Source: Deltaproteobacteria bacterium (GTDB lineage: Bacteria > Desulfobacterota > Syntrophia > Syntrophales > UBA2210). From it: a stretch of DNA of 45,236 nt. Made by a program: the position numbers and the translations under genes. The notes beneath the pieces are model-generated. The model was not told the origin of the DNA and ran no database searches. It saw only the letters and a list, made by a program, of their open reading frames with translations. Shown piece by piece: positions 7,279 through 16,659 of the stretch. Every line of letters starts with the position of its first letter. The stretch's first letter is position 1. The DNA is taken from assembly GCA_019313695.1 (NCBI GenBank), contig JAFDAS010000006.1:1-45236 (forward strand), read 5' to 3'.

Positions 7279-9015
7279 ATGGGTAAGATATGGAAAATTT
7301 CTGGGCCAGTTGTAATCGCCGAAGACATGAGAGGATCCCAGGTATACGAAGTTGTCGATGTAGGTGATGGACGACTTCAAGGAGAAATCATCGGTCTTGA
7401 GAACGATAAAGCCGTCATTCAGGTATACGAGGACACCGTCGGGCTCAGAGTCGGCGAACCGGTGACGGGAACAGGCGAAATCCTCATGGTGGAACTTGGA
7501 CCCGGGCTTGTCGGAAACATCTATGACGGCGTTCAGAGGTCTCTTGTCACCATGATGGACGACATCGGCGATTTTCTTGTGCGCGGTGTTCGAACAGATG
7601 CTCTTGACCGGAAAAAGAAATGGCATTTCACCCCCTCCGTCAAAGCCGGCGACATGGTACAGGAGGGCGATATCATCGGAAGCGTTCCGGAGACGGGTCT
7701 TATAGAGCACAGAATAATGGTGCCTATAGGAACTCAGGGTACCATCCTGGAGATATCGGAAGGGGAGTTTACCATAGAAGAAACCGTCGCATCGCTGGAG
7801 CATGAAGGCACTGAAAAACCTCTGACACTCATGCAGAAATGGCCGGCGAGAAAACCCCGTATATACAAACAGAGATTTGACCCTGAAGACCTGCTCGTAA
7901 CCGGTACAAGGATTATCGATTATCTGTTCCCCCTGGCGCTGGGTGGAAAGGCAGCTATACCGGGAGGCTTCGGCACCGGCAAGACCGTCACCCTGCAACA
8001 GATGGCCAGGTGGTCCCAGACCCAGCTAAACATCTATGTCGGCTGCGGCGAACGAGGAAACGAAATGGCGGACGTTCTTCACAGCTTCAAAAAGCTGAGA
8101 GACCCTGCGACCGACCGGCTTCTGCAGGAAAAGGAGATATTTATCGCCAACACATCAAATATGCCCGTTGTAGCAAGAGAGATAAGTATTTTTATCGGCA
8201 TTACCATGGCCGAATATTTCAGGGATATGGGATATGACGTCCTCCTTGTGGCCGATTCAACATCCAGATGGGCCGAGGCAATGAGAGAAATCGGCGCGAG
8301 GCTGGAAGAAACACCGGGTGAAGAGGGATTCCCCACCTACCTGGGCTCAAGACTCTCGGCCTTCTACGAGAGATCCGGGAGGGTCGAGTGCATCGGAAAG
8401 CCGGAAAGAATGGGATCTGCCACGGTGATCGGTTCCGTAAGTCCTCCGGGTGCGGATTTCAGTGAACCGGTAACCCAGGCAACCCTCAGAATAATTGATG
8501 TACTATACTCACTGGATGTAGCCCTCGCCAACAAAAGACACTTTCCCACCATAAACTGGCTCCAGAGCTATAGCCTCTATGCCGATTCGGTGGACAAATG
8601 GTGGAACAGGATCAGCCCCGATTACAATGAAATAAGGGACAAGGCCCTCATAACCCTCCAGCGCGAAGCGGAACTGGAGGAAATCGTCCGCCTTGTCGGA
8701 CCCGAGGCGTTGCCCGAAGACGATAAACTGGTGCTTCTCGCGGCGCGCATGATCAGGGAAGACTTTCTGATGCAGAGCGCATATCATCCCGTTGACACTT
8801 ACACGGAACCAAAGAGGGCGCACATGATGCTCAGCACTATCATGAAGTTTTACAGTCTCGCGGAGGAGGCGACCGAATTGGGCACGCTGGTAAGTGAAAT
8901 ATCTTCTTCAAAGATACTGCCGCTTATTTCAAGAATGAAAGATATACCGAACGAAGAATTCGATGATTACATGAAACAATTATGGTCTGATATAGACAAG
9001 AATCCTTTTGTTTAA
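7279..9015 (+). CDS. ntpA: V/A-type ATPase catalytic subunit A
   Basis: A 578-residue catalytic subunit that hydrolyses or synthesises ATP. The P-loop GGFGTGKTV is at about residues 228-236, followed by the catalytic GERGNEM glutamate and the LLVADSTSRWAEAMREI Walker B region. The extra non-homologous insert that separates A from B subunits is present (about 110-200). Length is typical (580-590). ATG 7279 follows GTGAGG with eight-base spacing. A 59-base gap separates it from the F-subunit gene; it contains TTGACA and TATACT, but not at promoter spacing. Confidence 0.97.
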   Translation: MGKIWKISGPVVIAEDMRGSQVYEVVDVGDGRLQGEIIGLENDKAVIQVYEDTVGLRVGEPVTGTGEILMVELGPGLVGNIYDGVQRSLVTMMDDIGDFLVRGVRTDALDRKKKWHFTPSVKAGDMVQEGDIIGSVPETGLIEHRIMVPIGTQGTILEISEGEFTIEETVASLEHEGTEKPLTLMQKWPARKPRIYKQRFDPEDLLVTGTRIIDYLFPLALGGKAAIPGGFGTGKTVTLQQMARWSQTQLNIYVGCGERGNEMADVLHSFKKLRDPATDRLLQEKEIFIANTSNMPVVAREISIFIGITMAEYFRDMGYDVLLVADSTSRWAEAMREIGARLEETPGEEGFPTYLGSRLSAFYERSGRVECIGKPERMGSATVIGSVSPPGADFSEPVTQATLRIIDVLYSLDVALANKRHFPTINWLQSYSLYADSVDKWWNRISPDYNEIRDKALITLQREAELEEIVRLVGPEALPEDDKLVLLAARMIREDFLMQSAYHPVDTYTEPKRAHMMLSTIMKFYSLAEEATELGTLVSEISSSKILPLISRMKDIPNEEFDDYMKQLWSDIDKNPFV

Positions 9016-9026
9016 GGAGGCGCGCA

Positions 9027-10448
9027 ATGGATTCCCTGCAGCTGTTTACGAGGCAGACAAAGGCGATCAGTACCGCAAGGAGATCGCTCCTTGTCATTGA
9101 GAGCATTCCCGGCATCAGATACAATGAAATCGTGGATGTCCAACTTGGCACAGGTGAGACAAGAATTGGCCAGGTGATAGAAGTCGGAAAGGTGACCACC
9201 GTAGTCCAGGTGTTCGGAGGCGTCAGCGAAGTTGATCTGCTGAACAGCAGAGTGAGATACAAGGGGGAAACTCTGAAGCTTCCCGTATCGGGAGACATCA
9301 TGGGGAGAATCTTCGACGGGAGCGGCAATCCCATAGATGGCGGCCCCCCTATCGTAGCGGACACCTACCTGGACATAAACGGCGTGCCGGCAAATCCGGC
9401 GTCTCGTATGCCTCCGGCGGAATTTATCGAGACCGGAATCTCCGCGATAGACGGCCTCAATGTCCTGGTGCGTGGACAGAAACTGCCAATCTTCAGCGGG
9501 TCGGGTCTGCCACACAACAAGATCGCCGCACAAATACTGAGACAGGCGTCACTGAAGGGAAAATCGGAAGAGTTCGCGATTGTCTTCGGCGCAATCGGTG
9601 TAAGCTATGACGATGCAGGTTATTTTATCTCTAATCTGGAAGAGACCGGCGCGCTCAGCCGCACCGTCGCATTTATCAATACGGCGTCATCACCTGTTAT
9701 TGAGAGATTGTCAACACCCCGTCTGGCGCTGACGGCAGCGGAATACCTGGCATGGGAACACGACATGCATGTTCTGGTCATACTCACGGACATCACAAAC
9801 TACTGCGACGCGCTCCGCGAACTTGCCGCCATGAGAGGCGAGATACCAAGCAGGAGAGGTTATCCGGGATACATGTACACGGACCTCGCTTCCCTGTATG
9901 AAAGGGCCGGAAGAATAAGCGGCAAGGAGGGGTCCGTGACCATTATTCCAATCCTGACGATGCCCGATGATGACATCACGCATCCGATAGCCGATCTTAC
10001 GGGATACATAACCGAGGGGCAGATTGTCCTGTCGAGGGCGCTGGAAAGAAAAAGGATATATCCGCCCATAGATGTATTCCTCTCTCTTTCAAGGATGATG
10101 AAGGAGGGAATCGGCGAGGGGAATACAAGGGAAGACCATAACAACGTGTTCATGCAGTCATATGCCGTTTACGCGGAGGGAAACTATCTGAGAGAGATAT
10201 CCACCGTCATCGGCTCCGAGGCGCTGAGCGACCGAGACAGGATGTACCTCTCCGCTTCGGACAGATTTGAAGAGGAATTCATATCACAGGGCGAAAAGGA
10301 GAGGAGAACCGTTGAAGAAACGCTCGGGCGGGCGTGGAACATCTTCTCCATGCTCCCCACAGAAGACCTCAAGCTCATCCAGGAGGAATACATAAAGAAA
10401 TACCTCCCGAAGGCTCCGAAAGGCAGCATCGGAGAGGAGCCCCGGTAG
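9027..10448 (+). CDS. ntpB: V/A-type ATPase regulatory subunit B
   Basis: A 473-residue non-catalytic nucleotide-binding subunit that alternates with A in the hexameric head. Where A has a P-loop, this protein reads FSGSGLPHNKIAAQI, the normal degenerate form for B subunits. Other family markers are PVSGDIMGRIFDGSGNPID, GAIGVSYDDAGYF and GYPGYMYTDLASLYERAGR. It starts 11 bases after ntpA behind AAGGAGG. Length is typical. Confidence 0.97.
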   Translation: MDSLQLFTRQTKAISTARRSLLVIESIPGIRYNEIVDVQLGTGETRIGQVIEVGKVTTVVQVFGGVSEVDLLNSRVRYKGETLKLPVSGDIMGRIFDGSGNPIDGGPPIVADTYLDINGVPANPASRMPPAEFIETGISAIDGLNVLVRGQKLPIFSGSGLPHNKIAAQILRQASLKGKSEEFAIVFGAIGVSYDDAGYFISNLEETGALSRTVAFINTASSPVIERLSTPRLALTAAEYLAWEHDMHVLVILTDITNYCDALRELAAMRGEIPSRRGYPGYMYTDLASLYERAGRISGKEGSVTIIPILTMPDDDITHPIADLTGYITEGQIVLSRALERKRIYPPIDVFLSLSRMMKEGIGEGNTREDHNNVFMQSYAVYAEGNYLREISTVIGSEALSDRDRMYLSASDRFEEEFISQGEKERRTVEETLGRAWNIFSMLPTEDLKLIQEEYIKKYLPKAPKGSIGEEPR

Positions 10449-10462
10449 ACAAGAGAGATGCC

Positions 10463-11113
10463 ATGTCAACAAAGGTACAGGTAACACGGCCAACCAAGAT
10501 CGAGCTTGCGCGCCTGAAGCGCCGCATGAGACTCGCCACGAGGATCCAGAAGATCGTCAAGGACAGACTTTCTATACTCATCATGGAATTCCTCCAGACC
10601 GTCAAGGAATGCGCTTCCGCCAAAGAGAAACTGCTTGCAGATTTCAAGGAAGCCTACAAAGCGTTATCCGTCACCACGGGATACCATGGATACGCGTTCC
10701 TGGAAAAGGAACTCCTCGCATCCGAAATGGCATTTAAGATAAACACTATCACAAGAAATGTAGCAGGGGTAAGACTACCCGTTTTTGAAACGGAAGAGAT
10801 GGATGCATTGAGCTTTTCCGTAAGGAACACGGCCGACACATCCTCATTGATAGACAACAGCGTCACCCTCTCACGAAAATGCCTGAAGGCCATAATAGAA
10901 CTGGCTGAACTTCAGAATTCCCTGGAACTTCTGGGCGCGGAGATAAACAAGGTAAAGAGAATAAACAACGCGCTGGAACATATTGTAATCCCCGGGCTTG
11001 ATGCTACCATAAAATACCTGACAATGAAGTTCGAGGAGCGTGATCGCGAAGAAATTGCCCGGCTCAAGTATGTCAAGCTGTTGATTGAACAGAGAGAGGC
11101 ATATGCGTATTGA
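10463..11113 (+). CDS. ntpD: V/A-type ATPase subunit D (central shaft)
   Basis: A 216-residue protein starting MSTKVQVTRPTKIELARLKR. It has long N- and C-terminal helices (KRRMRLATRIQKIVKDRL and the final IKYLTMKFEERDREEIARLK region) that form the antiparallel coiled-coil rotor shaft inserted into the A3B3 head. I reject a longer reading from 10334, because its first 43 codons read the ntpB sequence in another frame. The stop codon lies inside the beginning of the DUF61 gene, so the two overlap by 11 bases. Confidence 0.93.
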   Translation: MSTKVQVTRPTKIELARLKRRMRLATRIQKIVKDRLSILIMEFLQTVKECASAKEKLLADFKEAYKALSVTTGYHGYAFLEKELLASEMAFKINTITRNVAGVRLPVFETEEMDALSFSVRNTADTSSLIDNSVTLSRKCLKAIIELAELQNSLELLGAEINKVKRINNALEHIVIPGLDATIKYLTMKFEERDREEIARLKYVKLLIEQREAYAY

Positions 11114-11531
11114 TAATCCGGCTCCGGACGGGACATTTGAAAACTGTCTGAAAGATGACCTGAAGACGCTGAACGCCCATCTGCCTCGGAAGCGAAAAAC
11201 ACTAAGCGAACTTCTGGAGGAAAAACACCCCCATGTGGAATGCGGAGATGGAAACACACACTTCTTTAAAAAGAAAGAACTTGAGCATCTGGCGGGAATG
11301 TTAAACAATAATGAGCAGCGAACGTTGCTGTTGCCGATTATCATAGAGGTAGGATCTGTCGAAGGAGGCATGACCGTAAGATCCAAAACTGGAACCGAAG
11401 CAAAGGTATTTTCAAAAATCCTGGAGATGCCCATAGCCTGCACATCGGATATAACAACTATATTCAGACCACAGTTAAACGTGCTGAGAAAAGTGTTGAA
11501 GACAACCACACAGTATGTCTTCACCACATGA
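11103..11531 (+). CDS. UPF0216/DUF61 family protein (archaeal-type), in the ATPase operon
   Basis: 142 residues. The central block matches what I know of the archaeal UPF0216 (DUF61) family: LNAHLPRKRKTLSELLEEKH, then a DG..H.F..KELE motif (ECGDGNTHFFKKKELEHLAG), then LLLPIIIEV and a C-terminal VFSKIL strand. The family has no established function and is mainly described from Euryarchaeota. About 30 extra residues follow the family core. The ATG at 11103 has AGAGAGG at good spacing and overlaps ntpD, which indicates co-translation with the ATPase. Function unknown; an assembly or regulatory role is conceivable but untested. Confidence 0.7.
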   Translation: MRIDNPAPDGTFENCLKDDLKTLNAHLPRKRKTLSELLEEKHPHVECGDGNTHFFKKKELEHLAGMLNNNEQRTLLLPIIIEVGSVEGGMTVRSKTGTEAKVFSKILEMPIACTSDITTIFRPQLNVLRKVLKTTTQYVFTT

Positions 11532-11567
11532 GAGATATGGTAAAAACTTAACATAAGGAGGCTCATT

Positions 11568-12008
11568 ATGAAAGTATTCGCAGACAGACTGATCAACGTT
11601 CTGAAAAATCACAAAGAAGAAATCGCGTATCAGTGGTGCAACGCCGTGAGACAGAATCCCCGGACACCGTCATTCAATAATATACCGTTTGATGAATGTA
11701 ACAAGAGGGCAGTTTATTTCTACAAAAACCTGATAAAGATGTACTTCAGCGAAAAGCCCTACACCGAGGTGCGTGAGTATTTTTCAGAATACGCTGAAGG
11801 CAGCTACAAAAACGGCCTGCCACTGCATGAAACCCTCTACGGTCTCATCATGATGAGGAGGCATATGTGGCTCTACGCCGATTTCCAGGCTCCCTTCCTC
11901 AGTGCCATGGATCACCAGCAGGCGGTTGAAACGATAAACAAGACGATACGCATATTCGATCATGGTATTTATATAGTCACCAAAAAGTACGGCGAATTCG
12001 AGAAATAG
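11568..12008 (+). CDS. Helical RsbRD-N-like protein of unknown function
   Basis: 146 residues, apparently all helical, with no membrane segment. The pattern HKEEIAYQWCNAVRQNPRTPSF near the N-terminus and GLPLHETLYGLIMMRRHMWLY in the middle resembles the stand-alone helical sensor domains annotated as RsbRD N-terminal (RsbT co-antagonist) in deltaproteobacteria. The resemblance is by eye only. It has a strong AAGGAGG site and lies between the DUF61 gene and subunit H, so it is probably expressed with the ATPase. A regulatory or signal-sensing role is inference. Confidence 0.55.
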   Translation: MKVFADRLINVLKNHKEEIAYQWCNAVRQNPRTPSFNNIPFDECNKRAVYFYKNLIKMYFSEKPYTEVREYFSEYAEGSYKNGLPLHETLYGLIMMRRHMWLYADFQAPFLSAMDHQQAVETINKTIRIFDHGIYIVTKKYGEFEK

Positions 12009-12021
12009 TAAGGAGGCTGCT

Positions 12022-12333
12022 ATGCCGGCAGAAATACGTGAAACGATAAGAGAGATAGAAGACGAAGCCGAAAGACTGATAGAGAAGGCTAGGGCGGACG
12101 CAAGAGGTATCCTTGAGGATGCCGGCAAGAAGGCCAGAGAGATCCTGTCATCGGAGATATTCATGGATGAAGTCGAAAGCGAGCGTGACAGGATTGTCTC
12201 CGAGGCTGAAGAAGAGTCAAAAAGAAAGATAGAAGAATCAAAAGAGGCATCCAAGCGAATCACATCAGGGGTTTCCTCAAAGATAGACAAATTCTCGCTA
12301 TCGATGGCAGATCAGATCAGAGGAATCAATTGA
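12022..12333 (+). CDS. ntpF: V/A-type ATPase subunit H/G (peripheral stalk)
   Basis: 103 residues, almost entirely a charged coiled coil (IREIEDEAERLIEKARADAR, then repeated EE/KK heptads), with the ARADARGILEDAGKKAREIL pattern seen in stalk subunits G/H of A/V-ATPases. It would pair with subunit E. In Enterococcus the equivalent gene is the first of its operon; here it is last, separated from subunit D by two non-ATPase genes. It starts 13 bases after the RsbRD-like gene behind AAGGAGG. Low sequence complexity makes the assignment rest on context as well as pattern. Confidence 0.8.
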   Translation: MPAEIRETIREIEDEAERLIEKARADARGILEDAGKKAREILSSEIFMDEVESERDRIVSEAEEESKRKIEESKEASKRITSGVSSKIDKFSLSMADQIRGIN

Positions 12334-12339
12334 AATTCG

Positions 12340-12376
12340 GTGTCCGGCAATCTGTCCCGGTCAGATTGCCGGACAC
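12340..12376 (+). terminator. Strong hairpin ending the V/A-ATPase operon
   Basis: A 15-bp perfect stem (GTGTCCGGCAATCTG paired with its complement at 12362-12376) with a 7-base loop lies 7 bases after the stop codon of subunit H. It has no T-run directly after it, so it may act as an mRNA 3'-end stabiliser or a weak or bidirectional terminator. A second 8-bp inverted repeat (ATGCCTGA/TCAGGCAT, about 12398-12436) followed by a T-rich stretch lies just downstream. Confidence 0.6.
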
Positions 12377-12445
12377 AAGAACCGCCTGAAAAACATGCCT
12401 GATTATCCTGCGAACCCACATGCCGTATTTCAGGCATTTCTTATC

Positions 12446-13826
<1,381 letters not shown>

Positions 13827-13870
13827 GAGAGGAAAATCAGGGGTCTCGCCGAAACTCGAAGTTGATATCG

Positions 13871-16471
13871 CTACATCATAAACTTGAACAGCCTGCGCCT
13901 GAGAGATTCCAGCAGGCCTCTGTCGTCCAGAGAAAGGAATTTTGCGCCCTTATCGCCCTTACTCTCGGACACTGATATCGCCCCACAGTCCATAAGAAAC
14001 TTCAGCGCGTTCTTGTAATTCGACTGGGAAAGGGCCTCCGCCTTGGAGATTTCTCCCTTTTTGTACATCTTTGCGCCAAGTTTCTGCACCTTTTTTACAA
14101 GATCCTTTTCCTGCCGCACCCTGTTTTTCAGATACGCGCAGCCCCTGGACGCGATCCAGTACGACTCAAGGTAGTTCTGTACGAGCCCCGCGAACGACTG
14201 GAGAGACGTCCTCCCCTTTCCGGTCACATCAATGGACATCTGGCCGCCATCTTCATGGACAATTATCATGCCCCTGGCATATGCGTACGATACAACCCTC
14301 TTCACCTCTTCGAGGTCATTCACATTATTATCATATATAAATTCATGCCTGAACAGATCCTTTAAGAAACTGTAGTCTTCCATCACTTCGGAAAGAGAGG
14401 TTTTGTTTCCGTCGCCGGAAAGGACCGAGATGGACACAAAAGAGAGAGAAACAAAGAAATGGAGTACATTATTCTTATAATATTCGAGATTCAGTCTCCT
14501 GTCCTCGTCCACAGAGTATATCGTCTCTTCGAACTCATCCTCCTCGTCCTCCTCTTCGGGCCCCATCCTTGATATCGAGCCGGACGATTCGAACATTCCC
14601 AGGGCATCATTAAGCGCCTTCCCCCTGTTGGTAAATGTGGACGAAAACTTCGCTCCCCTGCTGGTAAGGTAATCATGAAACTCACTCAGGATATCCATCA
14701 GGTCATCATGCGATATCCCTCTCCGGTAGTGGCATAAAAGCCCGGCCGCTACCAGGGAGGAGGGTGACACAACAGACACCTTGTTTATTTCATTAACAAT
14801 CTCATACCCCATTCTCCTGTACAGGGACCGCCTTTCCGACGTAGTCATCTCTTCAATGGGGATCTCGTGTGAAGCTAAGTACGACTTTAGCAGCATCGGT
14901 TCCCCCACATTCATGTAAACCCTTCCGTAGCGTTTTCTGAGGACCTTTCTGCTCTTTATCAGATCCAGTATTTTTTCCTTTTCCTTGCCGGCGCCCCCAA
15001 GCTCCCTCAGATAGGCTTTCTCTTCTATAACCTTGTCATATCCTATAAAGATCGGGACTATTGCCAGGTTGTCAAAACTCGCCTCTCTGTATGCCTGCAT
15101 TATCATCGAGAGGAGCCCGTATTTCGGCATAACCATCTTGCCTGTGCGGCTTCTTCCGCCTTCAATGAAGAATTCTATGGGATGACCCTCCTCCAGGAGT
15201 GTCTTGATGTATTTAGTAAGAGCCGCTCCATAAAGAGCGTTACTTCCGATAGTTCTCCTGATAAAGAAGGCCCCAAAATTTCTGAATAAGTGTCCCAAAG
15301 GCCAGAAGCTGAGATTGGCGCCGGCGGCGATAAAAGGGAGCTGTATATTGTTATAGTAAAAGACATAGTGAATAAGGAGATAATCTATGTGGCTGCGATG
15401 ACAGGGTATTACAACAAAGGGCATCTTTTTCGAGATATCCCTCATCTTTGAAAGACCCTCTTTGTCTATGATCACCCCGTCATATATGTTGTTCCACAAC
15501 CATGTAAGTATCTTATCCATAATGCCCACATACGTGTCATTATAACCTGCGGCTATCTCAAATAGATATTTTCTGGCCCTGTCAACAATTGTGCCATAAC
15601 CCTCTTTTCCGGTCGAGGCCATATCCTCCATGGACTTTACAAGCGCCGGGTCCCTCAGTGCCATCCCGACAATCTCTTCCCTCGACTTGAGAACAGGCCC
15701 CACAATGAATCTCTTTTCCTCATCGATCCTGTCTATGAGCTTCAGTCTCAAAAGATAGCTGATGGTTTCCCTGGATTTTCCACGGTTGCTTTCCAGAAAT
15801 TCCGCAAGGTTAACGGGTTCTGAGAACACAACAAAGGCCTTTTTATAATACCTGAAAAAGGTTATGGCTCTCCTCAACATTCCCGGATTTTCAGTCTGCC
15901 CGAACAACAAATCTATCAGGCTCTTGTCCTTCTTTTCCCTCCTGCGTCCATAAGCAACAAGCTGAGGCACCAGAAAAACCGGGACGTCCATATCCCTTTG
16001 CGCATCAATCAGCTGTCCCAGAGGATCCCCTGCATTTCTGCCCCCGATAAAATCCGAACCGCGAAGGTATACCACAGAACTTTCTTTGTCTTTTGTTGTT
16101 CTTTTCAGATACTCATTCCGGAAGGGATTGTGGGAAAACCGCGAAATGATTGTTTTGAAGGCGTTCTGAAATGGCTGCCAGAGGATCATGTTGATTCCGT
16201 GACAATAGGAGGGCCTTTCAATGTTTCCCCTGTCCAGCATGTTCCGGAGTATCAGGCAGTTCAACTGGCTCTTGTTCTTCAGAGCATATACAACCACCCC
16301 TTCTCCGGAAAGATTTTTCAGTCTCTCCAGGTCTTCTTCGTCTGCTTTTGCCTTGGACAGGGCTATATTGAGCAACCGAAATAGCAGGGATCTCTTCTCC
16401 TCATAAAAAAGGCCGCTGTAATATTCGTCTATCCGCCTGCCGAATGATTTCCATCTTGATTTGATTGTCAT
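13871..16471 (-). CDS. plsB: Glycerol-3-phosphate 1-O-acyltransferase PlsB
   Basis: 866 residues, somewhat longer than E. coli PlsB (807). The acyltransferase HX4D motif is in VVIPCHRSHIDYLLIHYVFY (about residue 357) and the glycerol-3-phosphate-binding FFIEGGRSRTGK is near residue 435, with PLGHLFRNFGAFFIRRTI between. The family puts the first acyl chain on glycerol-3-phosphate at the inner membrane, using acyl-CoA or acyl-ACP. An acidic run (EEEDEEDEFEE) occurs late in the protein. It is convergent with eno (44-base gap) and lies 188 bases downstream of ptsI on the same strand; that gap shows no clear promoter. Confidence 0.95.
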   Translation of the reverse strand: MTIKSRWKSFGRRIDEYYSGLFYEEKRSLLFRLLNIALSKAKADEEDLERLKNLSGEGVVVYALKNKSQLNCLILRNMLDRGNIERPSYCHGINMILWQPFQNAFKTIISRFSHNPFRNEYLKRTTKDKESSVVYLRGSDFIGGRNAGDPLGQLIDAQRDMDVPVFLVPQLVAYGRRREKKDKSLIDLLFGQTENPGMLRRAITFFRYYKKAFVVFSEPVNLAEFLESNRGKSRETISYLLRLKLIDRIDEEKRFIVGPVLKSREEIVGMALRDPALVKSMEDMASTGKEGYGTIVDRARKYLFEIAAGYNDTYVGIMDKILTWLWNNIYDGVIIDKEGLSKMRDISKKMPFVVIPCHRSHIDYLLIHYVFYYNNIQLPFIAAGANLSFWPLGHLFRNFGAFFIRRTIGSNALYGAALTKYIKTLLEEGHPIEFFIEGGRSRTGKMVMPKYGLLSMIMQAYREASFDNLAIVPIFIGYDKVIEEKAYLRELGGAGKEKEKILDLIKSRKVLRKRYGRVYMNVGEPMLLKSYLASHEIPIEEMTTSERRSLYRRMGYEIVNEINKVSVVSPSSLVAAGLLCHYRRGISHDDLMDILSEFHDYLTSRGAKFSSTFTNRGKALNDALGMFESSGSISRMGPEEEDEEDEFEETIYSVDEDRRLNLEYYKNNVLHFFVSLSFVSISVLSGDGNKTSLSEVMEDYSFLKDLFRHEFIYDNNVNDLEEVKRVVSYAYARGMIIVHEDGGQMSIDVTGKGRTSLQSFAGLVQNYLESYWIASRGCAYLKNRVRQEKDLVKKVQKLGAKMYKKGEISKAEALSQSNYKNALKFLMDCGAISVSESKGDKGAKFLSLDDRGLLESLRRRLFKFMM

Positions 16472-16659
16472 GATATATCGCTTTGTTCCCTCGTATATAG
16501 ACGATTCTGCTGATTAATGGTCTTTTCGCCCAATCTCTGCGTTATGCTCAAAAAATAATCCGAAATATCAACTATATACCTGTGGTTATTTTTTCGCATG
16601 CCCTGATCTTGAACTAAAATCCTCACAACTCAACAGAATCATAGATTCCAAGACAGATT

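Noticed and set aside
10334-10462. A longer N-terminus for ATPase subunit D
   Set aside because: Those codons read the 3' end of ntpB in another frame. Subunit D proteins begin at MSTKVQVTRPTK.
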